From NCBI RefSeq assembly GCF_020523825.1, contig NZ_JAJALK010000002.1, forward strand, positions 248,001-312,000: a stretch of DNA of 64,000 nucleotides, given 5' to 3'. Source of the stretch: Methylobacterium brachiatum (GTDB lineage: Bacteria > Pseudomonadota > Alphaproteobacteria > Rhizobiales > Beijerinckiaceae). Shown one piece after another: positions 37,944-46,553 of the stretch (its first letter is position 1; each line of letters opens with the position of its first letter). The position numbers and the translations under genes are program-made. The notes under the pieces were generated by a model. The model was not told the DNA's origin. It saw nothing but the letters and a program-made list of their open reading frames with translations, and did no database searches.

Positions 37944-37972
37944 AGCCCCGCCGCCATCCCGGCGGCGGGGCT
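37944..37972. terminator. Strong bidirectional hairpin between dehydratase and GntR genes
   Basis: AGCCCCGCCGCC (37944-37955), loop ATCCC, GGCGGCGGGGCT (37961-37972): perfect 12-base stem between convergent genes, touching the GntR stop codon. No T-tract. Confidence 0.75.
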
Positions 37973-38712
37973 CACGCTTTCAGCGAGAGCTCGGTGTCGG
38001 CGAGTGCGAGGCGGACGAGTTCGGTCATCGCCGCCCGCGCCGCCGCGGGATCCCCGGCCACGATCGCCTCGTACAGGATCCGGTGATCCGGCATCGGGTC
38101 ACGGGGCAGGGCGCTGCGACGCTGCTTGAAGATCGTCGTCCAAGTCACGGCAGCTGCGATGGAACTCGACAGGGCCATCAGCGGCCCGTTGCGGGCCGCT
38201 TCCAGGATCGTGTTGTGGAACGACTGGTCGGCGGCCCGCCCGATCTCGGTGGCGAGGCCGTAGCGGCCCATCTCCTCCAGGGCGTGACCCATCCGGGAGA
38301 TGTCGAGCCCCGAGCGCCGCTCGGCCGCCAGGGCCGCCGCCGCCGGCTCGACGATCATCCGCAGCTCGAACAGGTCCCGGATGAACGTTTCGCTGGGCTC
38401 CGCCTCGAAGGCCCAGGCGAGGATGTCGGGATCGAGCAGGTTCCAGCGGCTGCGCTGGGTCACCCGAGTCCCGGTGCGGGGCCGGCTCTCGACCAGCCCC
38501 TTGGCGCTCAGGATGCGCACCGCCTCGCGATAGGCGGTGCGCGAGACCTTCAACTGCTCCGAGAATTCGATCTCGCCGGGCAGCACGTCTCCCGGCGCGT
38601 ACCGGCCGGCCAGGATCGCGACGCCGAGATCGCGGGCGACCGAGCCGTGAATCCGGCGCGAGCCCGAGGCCAGCGGCAGCTTGATATCCTCGTACCCAGG
38701 ATCCCCCCTCAC
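37972..38712 (-). CDS. FadR-subfamily GntR transcriptional regulator
   Basis: 246 residues from GTG 38712, which has GGAGG 6 bases ahead. N-terminal winged helix: HGSVARDLGVAILAGRYAPG, LPGEIEFSEQLKVSRTAYRE and SAKGLVESRPRTGTRVT. The C-terminal all-helical FCD domain has LFELRMIVEPAAAALAAERR, DQSFHNTILEAARNG and PDHRILYEAIVAGDP, with the Asp/His metal ligands of the family. Such regulators answer to sugar acids or their keto-deoxy products. Probably represses this sugar locus; it is divergent from the semialdehyde dehydrogenase. Effector (arabinonate or KDA) is a guess. Confidence 0.93.
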   Translation of the reverse strand: MRGDPGYEDIKLPLASGSRRIHGSVARDLGVAILAGRYAPGDVLPGEIEFSEQLKVSRTAYREAVRILSAKGLVESRPRTGTRVTQRSRWNLLDPDILAWAFEAEPSETFIRDLFELRMIVEPAAAALAAERRSGLDISRMGHALEEMGRYGLATEIGRAADQSFHNTILEAARNGPLMALSSSIAAAVTWTTIFKQRRSALPRDPMPDHRILYEAIVAGDPAAARAAMTELVRLALADTELSLKA

Positions 38713-38822
38713 CCGACACCTCCAGTCCGAGCCGCCAGGACGGGGCAGGATCGCCGCGATCGTACCTGGAAGTTGTAGGAGCGCAAGCGCCGACACCCGC
38801 AGGCATCATAGTGCCGCGACGC

Positions 38823-38864
38823 TTGCAGCCACTGCACAACTGCTCTAAGTTATTTGTATGAGTA
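38823..38864 (+). promoter_or_regulatory. Promoter and 13-base putative operator (copy 2), likely leaderless start
   Basis: TTGCAG (-35, 38823-38828), 17-base spacer, TAAGTT (-10, 38846-38851), then ATTTGTATGAGTA at 38852-38864, identical to 34885-34897. The predicted first transcribed base is at or next to the A of the ATG at 38858, and no ribosome binding site precedes that ATG, so the transcript may be leaderless. The element sits over the start point, where a repressor would block RNA polymerase. Confidence 0.6.
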
Positions 38865-40465
38865 AAGAGCTGAGTGCGAACGCGGAGATCCGCGGCACGA
38901 TCCTGATCGGCGCCGAGGATGCGACCACGACCGATACGTTCCGGGCCGTCGATCCCGCAAGCGGGGCGGCGCTGGAGCCGGCCTTCTCGGCCGCCGGGCC
39001 GGCGCAGGTCGAGGCCGCCTGCGCGCTTGCGGATGCGGCGTTCCCGAGCTTCTCCGAATCGACGCCCGAGCTGCGCGCCGGCTTCCTGGAGACCGTCGCC
39101 CAGGCCGTGGGCGATCTCGGCGATTCGCTGATCGAGCGGGCCATGGCCGAGACCGGGCTGCCGCGAGCCCGGCTCGAGGGGGAGCGCGCCCGCACCATCG
39201 GCCAGCTGCGTCTGTTCGCGCATGTCGTCCGCGCGGGCGACTGGGTCCAGGCCACGATCGATCCGGCGCAGCCCAAGCGCACGCCTCTGCCGCGCCCCGA
39301 TCTGCGCCGGCGCCACGTCGCCCTCGGCCCGGTTGCCGTGTTCGGCGCCAGCAACTTCCCGCTCGCCTTCTCGGTAGCCGGGGGTGACACCGCCTCGGCG
39401 CTGGCCGCCGGTTGCCCGGTCGTGGTCAAGGGCCACCCGGCCCATCCCGGAACCGGCGAGCTGGTAGCCCGGGCGATCCGGGCGGCCGTCGCGGCCAGCG
39501 ACCTGCATCCGGGCGTGTTCTCCTATCTGCCGGGGCCGTCGAACGTCCTCGGGACGGCGCTTGTCGCCGATGCGCGGATCAAGGCGGTGGGCTTCACCGG
39601 CTCGCGCGGGGGCGGCCTCGCCCTGATGCGGGTGGCGGCGGGACGCCCCGAGCCGATCCCGGTCTATGCCGAGATGAGCGCGGTCAATCCCGTCCTGCTG
39701 CTGCCCGGCGCCTTGCGGGCGCGGAGCACCGCGCTGGCGACCGGCTTCGTCCAGTCCCTGACGATGGGGGCGGGGCAGTTCTGCACCAATCCGGGCCTGC
39801 TGATCGGTATCGCGGGTTCCGATCTCGACGCCTTCGCGGAGGCAGCCGCGGCGGCGATCCGCGAGAGCGCGCCGCACGCGATGCTGACCGCCGACATCCG
39901 CACTCGCTTCGAGCGCGGCGTCGCCGAGATGGCGGCCCGCCCGGGCGTGACCGTGGCGGCGCGCGGGGCGACGGCCGGCCCGGGCGGCGCGCCCGCGGCC
40001 CTGCTGCGCACCGACGGGGCGCGGTTCCTGGCGGATGCCGGCCTCACGGAGGAGATGTTCGGCCCCGCCGCGATCCTGGTGGCGGCCGCGGATCTCGACG
40101 AGGTCAAGCGCATCGTCGCGGCGCTCCCGGGCCAGCTCACCGCGACCCTGCATCTCGACCGCGCCGACGAGCACATCGCCGCCGGCCTGGTCCCGGCGCT
40201 CGCCCGCAAGGCCGGCCGGATCCTGGCCAATGGCTGGCCCACCGGCGTGGAGGTGGCGCCCGCGATGGTCCATGGCGGGCCGTTCCCGGCGACGTCCGAC
40301 GGGCGCAGCACCTCGGTCGGCACCCTGGCGATCGAGCGGTTCCTGCGACCGGTCTGCTACCAGGACCTGCCCGACGCGCTGCTGCCGCAGCCCCTGCGCC
40401 CGGACAATCCCTGGCATCTCACCCGCAGGGTCGACGGCACCATCAGCCCGGCCTTCGACCGCTGA
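38858..40465 (+). CDS. Alpha-ketoglutaric semialdehyde dehydrogenase (NADP+-type aldehyde dehydrogenase)
   Basis: 535 residues of the aldehyde dehydrogenase superfamily, KGSADH branch. Oxidises 2-oxoglutarate semialdehyde to 2-oxoglutarate, the last step of the oxidative pentose route. Asn166 in FGASNFPLAF, Glu272 in VYAEMSAVNP and nucleophile Cys309 in MGAGQFCTNPG are all present. GFTGSRGGG is the cofactor loop. First gene of the operon with the AraD1 gene (66-base gap), the sugar dehydrogenase and OprB. The ATG lies inside the predicted operator with no upstream ribosome site. Confidence 0.94.
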   Translation: MSKELSANAEIRGTILIGAEDATTTDTFRAVDPASGAALEPAFSAAGPAQVEAACALADAAFPSFSESTPELRAGFLETVAQAVGDLGDSLIERAMAETGLPRARLEGERARTIGQLRLFAHVVRAGDWVQATIDPAQPKRTPLPRPDLRRRHVALGPVAVFGASNFPLAFSVAGGDTASALAAGCPVVVKGHPAHPGTGELVARAIRAAVAASDLHPGVFSYLPGPSNVLGTALVADARIKAVGFTGSRGGGLALMRVAAGRPEPIPVYAEMSAVNPVLLLPGALRARSTALATGFVQSLTMGAGQFCTNPGLLIGIAGSDLDAFAEAAAAAIRESAPHAMLTADIRTRFERGVAEMAARPGVTVAARGATAGPGGAPAALLRTDGARFLADAGLTEEMFGPAAILVAAADLDEVKRIVAALPGQLTATLHLDRADEHIAAGLVPALARKAGRILANGWPTGVEVAPAMVHGGPFPATSDGRSTSVGTLAIERFLRPVCYQDLPDALLPQPLRPDNPWHLTRRVDGTISPAFDR

Positions 40466-40531
40466 CGCGCCGACGCGCGGCACACCTGATTTCGAGCCGG
40501 CCCGATGAAGGCCGGCCCTGGGAGAACCGAG

Positions 40532-41512
40532 ATGGGGCAATCACTCCTACAATTCCGCGCCCCCGACGGGCGGCGGGGTGTCGCGATCCTGCTGGGGGGC
40601 GAGGCGCGGGTCGTGGTCGGCGCGGACAGCGTCCTCGACCTCGCCCGGCGAGCCCTGGCGGCGGGCGACAGCCTGGCCGAGACGGCAACCCGGCTCGGCC
40701 TCGGCGACACCGTGGATCTCGACGCCGTGCGGCTGCTGCCGCCGGTCGATCATCCGGATCCCGCGCATCTGCTGCTCAGCGGCACCGGCCTGACGCATCT
40801 CGGCTCCGCGGAGGGTCGCGACAAGATGCATCGCGCCGCGGCGGCGGACCCGGCCCCGACCGATTCCATGCGGATGTTCCAGATGGGCGTGGAGGGCGGC
40901 AAGCCCGCCCTTGGCGAGACCGGGGTCCAGCCCGAATGGTTCTACAAGGGCGACGGCGACGCGATCGTCGGCACCGGCGAGCCGCTCCTGTCGCCCGCCT
41001 TCGCCCTCGACGGCAGCGAGGAGCCGGAGATCGCCGGCCTCTACCTGATCGACGCGGACGGTACGCCGGTGCGCCTCGGCTTCGCCCTGGCGAACGAGTT
41101 CTCGGACCATGTGACCGAGCGCGGCAATTACCTGTGGCTCGCCCATTCGAAGCTCCGTCCGGCGGCGCTCGGCCCGGAACTGTGGCTGGGGGCTCTGCCC
41201 GCCGACGTGCGCGGCTCCAGCCGAATCCGGCGCGACGGCGCCGTGCTGTGGGAGAAGCCGTTCCTCTCGGGTGAGGCGAACATGTCCCACACGATCGAGA
41301 ACCTCGAGCGGCACCACTTCAAATACCCCCAGTTCCGCCGCCCCGGCGACCTGCACGTCCACTTCTTCGGCACCGCGACCCTGTCGTTCAGCGACGGCGT
41401 CACGGCGCGGCCCGGGGACGTGTTCGAGATCGAGGCGGCCCCCTTCACCCTGCCGCTGCGCACCCCCCTGGCGGTGGCGCCCGCCCGCGACCTGTCCGTG
41501 AAGGTTCTCTGA
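40532..41512 (+). CDS. araD1: AraD1 (GguC) family protein, probable 2-keto-3-deoxy-L-arabinonate dehydratase
   Basis: 326 residues with a fumarylacetoacetate hydrolase-like C-terminal domain. LLLSGTGLTHLGSAEGRDKM, PEWFYKGDGDAIVGTGEPL and GFALANEFSDHVTERGNYLW are typical of the AraD1/GguC family, with the metal ligands among the Glu/Asp of GSEEPEIAGLYLIDADGTP. In pentose-oxidising bacteria this family removes water from 2-keto-3-deoxy-pentonate to give 2-oxoglutarate semialdehyde. It lies directly after the dehydrogenase that would use that product. ATG 40532 is chosen for the GGGAGA ahead of it. Confidence 0.86.
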   Translation: MGQSLLQFRAPDGRRGVAILLGGEARVVVGADSVLDLARRALAAGDSLAETATRLGLGDTVDLDAVRLLPPVDHPDPAHLLLSGTGLTHLGSAEGRDKMHRAAAADPAPTDSMRMFQMGVEGGKPALGETGVQPEWFYKGDGDAIVGTGEPLLSPAFALDGSEEPEIAGLYLIDADGTPVRLGFALANEFSDHVTERGNYLWLAHSKLRPAALGPELWLGALPADVRGSSRIRRDGAVLWEKPFLSGEANMSHTIENLERHHFKYPQFRRPGDLHVHFFGTATLSFSDGVTARPGDVFEIEAAPFTLPLRTPLAVAPARDLSVKVL

Positions 41513-41513
41513 G

Positions 41514-42449
41514 ATGTCGGCTTCGAACGGGACGATCCGCATCGGTCTGGTCGGCGTCGGCAAGATCGCCCGCGACCAGCACCTGCCGGTCATCGGCGCT
41601 TCGCTGGACTACACCCTGACCGCCGTGGCGAGCCGCGAAGGCCGCTTCGAGGGCGTGCCGAACTACCACACGCTGACCGAGATGCTGGCGGGGCAGCCCG
41701 ACCTGGACGCGGTCGCCCTGTGCCAGCCGCCCCAGGTGCGCTTCTCCGCCGCCCTCGAGGCGATCGAGGCCGGCCGGCACGTCTTCCTGGAGAAGCCCCC
41801 CGGGGCGACCCTGGCGGAGGTCGGAATCCTGGTCGAGGCCGCGCGGGCGCGGGGCGTCAGCCTGTTCGCCAGCTGGCACTCCCGCTACGCCCCCGGCGTC
41901 GAGCCGGCGCGCCAGTGGCTGTCGGGCCGCCGGATCCGGTCGGTGGCGATCGCCTGGATGGAGGATGTCCGGCACTGGCATCCGAACCAGGCCTGGATCT
42001 GGCAGGCCGGGGGCATGGGCGTGTTCGATCCGGGGATCAACGCCCTGTCGATCGCCACCCACATCCTGCCGCCCTTCTTCCTCACCGGCGCGACCCTCTC
42101 GGTCCCGGAGAACCGGCAGGCGCCGATCGCCGCCGACCTGAGCTTCGCCGACGCCGCCGGCACCTCGATCCAGGCGGTGTTCGACTGGCGCCAGACCGGC
42201 CCGCAGACCTGGGACATCCGCGTCGACACCGAGGACGGCCTGCTGGTGCTCTCGGAAGGCGGCGGCGTCCTCACCATCGACGGCAAGCCGCAGCCGCTGC
42301 CGCCGGAGGCCGAATATCGCGGCCTCTACGACCGTTTCGCCGCCCTCGTCCGATCCGGCACGAGCGACGTCGACCTGAACCCGCTGATCCACGTCGCCGA
42401 CGCTTTCCTGCGCGGCGAGCGCCGCACCGTGGAGGCCTTCACGGACTGA
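41514..42449 (+). CDS. Gfo/Idh/MocA-family sugar 1-dehydrogenase (L-arabinose / D-galactose type)
   Basis: 311 residues. The N-terminal Rossmann domain has GLVGVGKIARDQHLPVI; EKPPGATLAE holds the catalytic lysine (Lys94); the C-terminal alpha/beta domain has the DPGINALSIATHIL region with substrate-facing Asp, Asn and His. Length and motifs fit Azospirillum L-arabinose 1-dehydrogenase and Pseudomonas D-galactose 1-dehydrogenase, which oxidise both sugars to lactones with NAD(P)+. First step of the pathway. ATG is one base after the AraD1 stop. Confidence 0.88.
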   Translation: MSASNGTIRIGLVGVGKIARDQHLPVIGASLDYTLTAVASREGRFEGVPNYHTLTEMLAGQPDLDAVALCQPPQVRFSAALEAIEAGRHVFLEKPPGATLAEVGILVEAARARGVSLFASWHSRYAPGVEPARQWLSGRRIRSVAIAWMEDVRHWHPNQAWIWQAGGMGVFDPGINALSIATHILPPFFLTGATLSVPENRQAPIAADLSFADAAGTSIQAVFDWRQTGPQTWDIRVDTEDGLLVLSEGGGVLTIDGKPQPLPPEAEYRGLYDRFAALVRSGTSDVDLNPLIHVADAFLRGERRTVEAFTD

Positions 42450-42524
42450 CCGGAGGGATCCCGGCGGAACACCAACGCGACAGAGCCAATCAGGGCCGCG
42501 CGTTACTAAGGGGGAGTCACTGTT

Positions 42525-44048
42525 ATGGGAAAGTACACGCGATGGGCGGCGCTCGCATTGTGCGCCGCGACACTCTCGGGGGGCATCCGCTCGGCCGAGG
42601 CTCAGGATGCGGACGCGCCTGACGGCGGGCCGAGCTTGGTGAACCCGGGCCCGAAGGCGAGCCCGGCCGCGAAGGCCAAGTATCGGGCGAATCGCGCGCG
42701 GCGGCGGACCATCCGCGAGTCGCGGAGCGCGGCTGGCGCCAGCAGCGCGGCGGCCTCGATCGACGTGCAGGGCAGCAGCGCGACACCGCCCGGCCTGCCG
42801 CCGGGGACGTTCTATCTCGGCAACGGGATCAGCATGATCCTGAACTACACCGGCGAATTCGCCGCGAACCCGTCCGGCGGCATCCGGCAGGGATCGGCCT
42901 ATGCCGGCCAGGTCGTGTTCGGTCTCGACGCCGACCTCGGCCGGCTCGCCGGGATCGACGGCGGCTCGTTCCACACCATCGTGACCCAGCGTCACGGTCG
43001 CAGCCTTGCGCAAGACCGCATCGGCTTCGACGGAAGCGTGCAGGAGATCTACGGCGGCGGCCAGACGGCACACCTCACCTCGGTCTCCTACGAGCAGAAG
43101 CTGTTCGACAACCGCCTCGACATCGAGGTCGGCCGCCTATTGGCCAATCCGAACTTCCTTGGCTCGCCGCTCTATTGCAATTTCCAGAACAACGCAACCT
43201 GCGGCGCACCGAAATCGATCTTCAAGCTGACAAACTTCACCTATTGGCCGATCTCAACCTGGGGCGCCCATGCCAAGGCCTGGCTCACCGACAAGGTGTT
43301 TGTCCATGCCGGCGTCTACGAGGTGAATCCCCGCGACCAGCAGGCCAACCAGAACGGCATCGACTGGTCGACCCGGGGCGCCACCGGCGTCCTGATCCCG
43401 GTGGAGGCGGGCTACTCGACCAATTTCGGCAACGACCCGCTCCCGCGCAACTACAGTGTCGGCGTGGTCTTCGATCAGTCCGATTATAAGGATCCGGTCT
43501 ACGACGTGCGCGGCGGCCTGCGCGTGTTCAGCGATCTCGACCCGCTGACGCGGTTCGGTCGGTCGGCGGTCTATGCCCGGTTCGACCAGATGGTGTGGCG
43601 TCCGGATCCGACCAGCGCGCAAGGCCTGTCGGTGTTCGGCGTCGCGTTGGGCGGCACCGGTGGGCGGCAGATCCAGGATTACTTCCTGGAGGGCGGCGCC
43701 GTCCTGACCGGCACCTTCCCGGGCCGGCCCTACGACACCCTCGGGTTCGTGTTCGCCATGGAGAAGCTCTCGCCCCTCGGCTCGGCCGGGATCCGGGCGG
43801 CCCGGGCTTCCTACGGGCTGAGCAGCCGCAACGTCGACACGCTGCAGACCATCCTCGAGCTGAGCTACGGCATCCAGCTCACCCCGGCGGTGCGGCTGAT
43901 GCCGAACCTGCAATACGTGATCGGCCCGGATCAGACCCGCTTCCCGCTCCGGCCGAAGCCGATCCCGGACGCCTTCGTCATCGGCGCGAAGCTCTCGGTC
44001 GACCTGTTCACGCTGGGCGGCCTGGCCAAGGGCCCGGGGAGCCTCTGA
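42525..44048 (+). CDS. oprB: Carbohydrate-selective porin, OprB family
   Basis: 507 residues. Signal peptide 1-26 (ALCAATLSGGIRSAEA end), then a disordered linker (about 30-85, Ala/Arg/Ser rich) and a barrel of alternating strands. OprB-like features are GNGISMILNYTGEFAANPSG, LFDNRLDIEVGRLLANPNFL, FVHAGVYEVNPRDQ and a C-terminal LSVDLFTLGGLAKGPGSL. Outer-membrane channel for sugars, fitting its place at the end of the sugar operon (75-base gap). The last residue is Leu rather than the usual Phe/Tyr. Confidence 0.88.
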   Translation: MGKYTRWAALALCAATLSGGIRSAEAQDADAPDGGPSLVNPGPKASPAAKAKYRANRARRRTIRESRSAAGASSAAASIDVQGSSATPPGLPPGTFYLGNGISMILNYTGEFAANPSGGIRQGSAYAGQVVFGLDADLGRLAGIDGGSFHTIVTQRHGRSLAQDRIGFDGSVQEIYGGGQTAHLTSVSYEQKLFDNRLDIEVGRLLANPNFLGSPLYCNFQNNATCGAPKSIFKLTNFTYWPISTWGAHAKAWLTDKVFVHAGVYEVNPRDQQANQNGIDWSTRGATGVLIPVEAGYSTNFGNDPLPRNYSVGVVFDQSDYKDPVYDVRGGLRVFSDLDPLTRFGRSAVYARFDQMVWRPDPTSAQGLSVFGVALGGTGGRQIQDYFLEGGAVLTGTFPGRPYDTLGFVFAMEKLSPLGSAGIRAARASYGLSSRNVDTLQTILELSYGIQLTPAVRLMPNLQYVIGPDQTRFPLRPKPIPDAFVIGAKLSVDLFTLGGLAKGPGSL

Positions 44049-44322
44049 CCCCAGGCGCATCACGACACCGCCCGCGACTCCGCCCTCGGCGGGTGCGCGG
44101 GCGGATGTGTCAGCCGATCGGCGCGCGCGGAAGCCTTCGTGCGCGCCGATCGCGTTTCAGCGGAGCGCGCTCTGCGCGGGCAAGGAGGGGAGGGCCGGAA
44201 TATTCGACGCCCCGGTCCGCGCGTGGAACCACGCCCCCGGTCGCAGGTTGTCCTGCAGATTGTAGCTGTTCTAATTCGCAAGAGAGAACGGCACGCCGCC
44301 GAACCGACACGGAGCATCCGAC
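44049..44322. other. Intergenic region before the small cysteine protein
   Basis: 270 bases. Contains AT-rich sequence near 44255-44285 likely to hold the promoter of the gene at 44323. No gene seen. Confidence 0.4.
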
Positions 44323-44523
44323 ATGGCCAGCGCGAACTGCGAGAGCTGCAAGTTCTTCGACGAGCACAAGGGCAACGGCGCGAGCGCCCAGGGCGATGCC
44401 GGCCTGTGCCGCTTCAACCCGCCGGTCAGCCAGCCGGCTCCGGAATCCAAGGGCCTGTGGCCGGTCGTCACGACCAACGATTGGTGCGGCCACTTCACGG
44501 CCGAGATGACCGCAGCCGAGTAA
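44323..44523 (+). CDS. Small cysteine-rich protein, putative metal binder
   Basis: 66 residues, no signal peptide. Four cysteines: Cys6-x2-Cys9 (CESCKFF), Cys29 (GLCRFNPP) and Cys55 (DWCGHF). The pattern C-x2-C...C-R-x-x-P-P...W-P-x-V...D-W-C-G is a recurring arrangement in small proteobacterial and phage proteins and probably binds Zn or an Fe-S cluster. Function unknown. Single-gene unit with a strong terminator 84 bases after its stop. Confidence 0.8.
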   Translation: MASANCESCKFFDEHKGNGASAQGDAGLCRFNPPVSQPAPESKGLWPVVTTNDWCGHFTAEMTAAE

Positions 44524-44606
44524 GCCCAGCGGCCCTCACCGTCGCGGCGCAGTGGCTGCGGCGATGGTGAGGCTGGAGGCGACCCTTTCGACGCCGTCGG
44601 ACGATC

Positions 44607-44635
44607 AGGGCCAGCCGCCGAGGCTGGCCCTTTTT
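44607..44635 (+). terminator. Rho-independent terminator
   Basis: AGGGCCAGC (44607-44615), 7-base loop, GCTGGCCCT (44623-44631), then T5. Perfect 9-base stem. Confidence 0.92.
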
Positions 44636-45015
44636 CGTGCGCCCGAGCGCGATCAGCGGAATCGGGCTCGGCAGCAGGGCCGGCCCGACAGAACGATCGA
44701 TCTCCGAACAGACCCATCGGGGGCATACGGTTCTCTCTCGAAGCCGAGCGATGGAGCGAACCCGCGTCGAAAGCGGGCCGCGCGTCCTATCGGGCGGCCA
44801 TTCGCCGGCGGAGCGCGCAAAACGCGAGATGAAATCACGCTTCCAATCGGCGTTTGCGAGGAGAACATTTTTCTATTCGCGCCGAATTCGAAAAGCGGTT
44901 TCATTGACGTTGTGCAGTGCAGCCAGCAATTCTAGCGGCCTATTCGGATAACCGGTCGCGTCACTGCCGCTCGTCATCGAGCAGGACGGCCCGGCATTGT
45001 CGCAAGGCTTCTGCA
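44636..45015. other. AT-richer regulatory gap upstream of the sulfonate operon
   Basis: 380 bases, clearly AT-richer than its surroundings from 44850 to 44945. A possible promoter is TTGACG (44904-44909), 17 bases, CAATTC (44927-44932), with a weak -10. No Cbl/CysB-type site could be assigned. No supported gene. Confidence 0.4.
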
Positions 45016-45594
45016 ATGACACGACCGAGACTCGTCGGGCTGAGCGCGAATGTTCAGCGGCCGTCCAAGACCCGCACGCTGGTCGACGCGGTGCTGCACG
45101 AGGCCTGCGCCCAGGCGACGTTCGACGGGCGCATCTTCGACTTCGTCGATGCCGGCACTGGCCTCGGGGCCGCCTGGACCCGCGATCAGCTGCCGCTGCC
45201 GGCCCGCCGGGTGCTCGACGCGATCGAGGAGGCGGACGGGCTCGTGGTCGGCTCGCCGGTCTACAAGGGCGCCTATACCGGCCTGTTCAAGCACCTGTTC
45301 GATCTGGTCGATCCCAATGCGCTGGCCGGCAAGCCCGTGGCCATCGTGGCCACCGGCGGCGGCGCCCGCCATGCCCTGGTGGTCGAGCACGCCTTCCGTC
45401 CGCTCTTCGGCTTCTTCGGCGCGCTGCAGATCCCGACCGCGGTCTACGCGTCCGACGCGGATTTCAGCGACGGCGTGCTGGTCGAGGCCGGGGTGCGTGC
45501 CCGCGCCGCGGAGGCCGGCGCCCAGCTCGCCGCCCTGCTGCTGCACCGGGCGGCCGCCACGACCGGCCCGGCCGAACTCGCCGCCGCCGAGTGA
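45016..45594 (+). CDS. msuE: NADPH-dependent FMN reductase, MsuE/SsuE type
   Basis: 192 residues, flavodoxin-like fold: RPRLVGLSANVQRPSKTRTL (phosphate loop) and GLVVGSPVYKGAYTGLFKHL followed by FDLVDPNALAGKPVAIVATG. Supplies reduced FMN to the two-component monooxygenase SsuD. Head of the sulfonate operon; the next gene starts 8 bases after its stop. ATG 45016 gives the family N-terminus. Confidence 0.92.
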   Translation: MTRPRLVGLSANVQRPSKTRTLVDAVLHEACAQATFDGRIFDFVDAGTGLGAAWTRDQLPLPARRVLDAIEEADGLVVGSPVYKGAYTGLFKHLFDLVDPNALAGKPVAIVATGGGARHALVVEHAFRPLFGFFGALQIPTAVYASDADFSDGVLVEAGVRARAAEAGAQLAALLLHRAAATTGPAELAAAE

Positions 45595-45602
45595 GCCCGG
45601 CG

Positions 45603-46553
45603 ATGCTCGACCGCCGCACCTTCCTGGCCGCGTCCCTTGCGGCCGTTCCGGCTCTCCGGGGCGCTCGCGCGGCCGAGCCCGGCCTGCTGCGCATCGGCTA
45701 CCAGAAGAACGGCATCCTGGTGGTGGCCAAGCAGCAGGGGATCATCGAGCGGCGCCTGGACTCCCTGGGCCACCGGGTGCGCTGGGTCGAGTTCTCGTTC
45801 GGTCCGCCCCTGGCCGAGGCCCTGTCCGTCGATGGGCTGGACTTCGGCCTGCTCGGCGACGCGCCGCCGATCTTCGCCCAGGCCGGGCGCTCCAACCTCG
45901 TCTACGTGGCGGCCCAGGAAGGGGGCGGTTCCGGCGCCGGGATCCTCCTGCCCAAGGGCTCGACCCTGCGCAGCCTCGCCGACCTGAAGGGCAGGCGCGT
46001 CGCCTTCGCCAAGGCGACGAGCGCGCACAACCTCACGGTGGCGGCCCTGGAGAAGGCGGGGCTGAGCTACACCGATATCGAGCCGGTCCTGCTGGCGCCG
46101 GCCGATGCCGCGGCGGCCTTCGCCCGCGGCGGCATCGACGCCTGGACGACCTGGGACCCCTATCTCGCCATCGCCGAGGAGCAGGACGGCGTGCGCGTGC
46201 TGGCCCTGGCCAGCGAGATCACCCCGCAGAACAATTTCCTCGTCGCGAACCGGGCCTTCGCGGAGGCGCACGGCCCGGTGCTCACCGCGGCGATCGACGC
46301 GCTGGGCGAGGTGGCGGCTTGGTGCCGGCAGAACCGCGGCGACGTCGCCGCGATCCTGTCGCAGGGCACCGGCGTGCCGCTGCCGGCCACTCGGCGGGCG
46401 GTGGACCGCAACGATTTCGTGATCGGCCCGATGACCGCGCGCGTCACCGCCGAGCAGCAGGCCATCGCCGACCGGTTCTACGCCCTGAAGCTGATCCCGA
46501 AGCCGATCCACGTCGCCGAAGCGGTCTGGACGGCACCCGCCCGCAATGGCTGA
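45603..46553 (+). CDS. ssuA: Aliphatic sulfonate ABC transporter substrate-binding protein, paralogue 1
   Basis: 316 residues. The leader MLDRRTFLAASLAAVPALRG has a twin-arginine-like DRRTFL and cleavage near ARAAEP. The mature part is an SsuA-type periplasmic binding protein: LLRIGYQKNGILVVAKQQG, FGPPLAEALSVDGLDFGLLG, DAPPIFAQAG and WTTWDPYLAIAEEQDGVRVL. Captures alkanesulfonates for SsuBC. A similar gene follows at once, sharing 8 bases. Confidence 0.93.
   Translation: MLDRRTFLAASLAAVPALRGARAAEPGLLRIGYQKNGILVVAKQQGIIERRLDSLGHRVRWVEFSFGPPLAEALSVDGLDFGLLGDAPPIFAQAGRSNLVYVAAQEGGGSGAGILLPKGSTLRSLADLKGRRVAFAKATSAHNLTVAALEKAGLSYTDIEPVLLAPADAAAAFARGGIDAWTTWDPYLAIAEEQDGVRVLALASEITPQNNFLVANRAFAEAHGPVLTAAIDALGEVAAWCRQNRGDVAAILSQGTGVPLPATRRAVDRNDFVIGPMTARVTAEQQAIADRFYALKLIPKPIHVAEAVWTAPARNG

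Noticed and set aside
38773..38781. TTGTAGGAG as a third GntR operator copy
   Set aside because: Only a partial match outside any clear promoter; likely chance.
44653..44951. Short frames in the AT-richer gap before the sulfonate operon
   Set aside because: No ribosome site, no conserved pattern, and the region looks regulatory.
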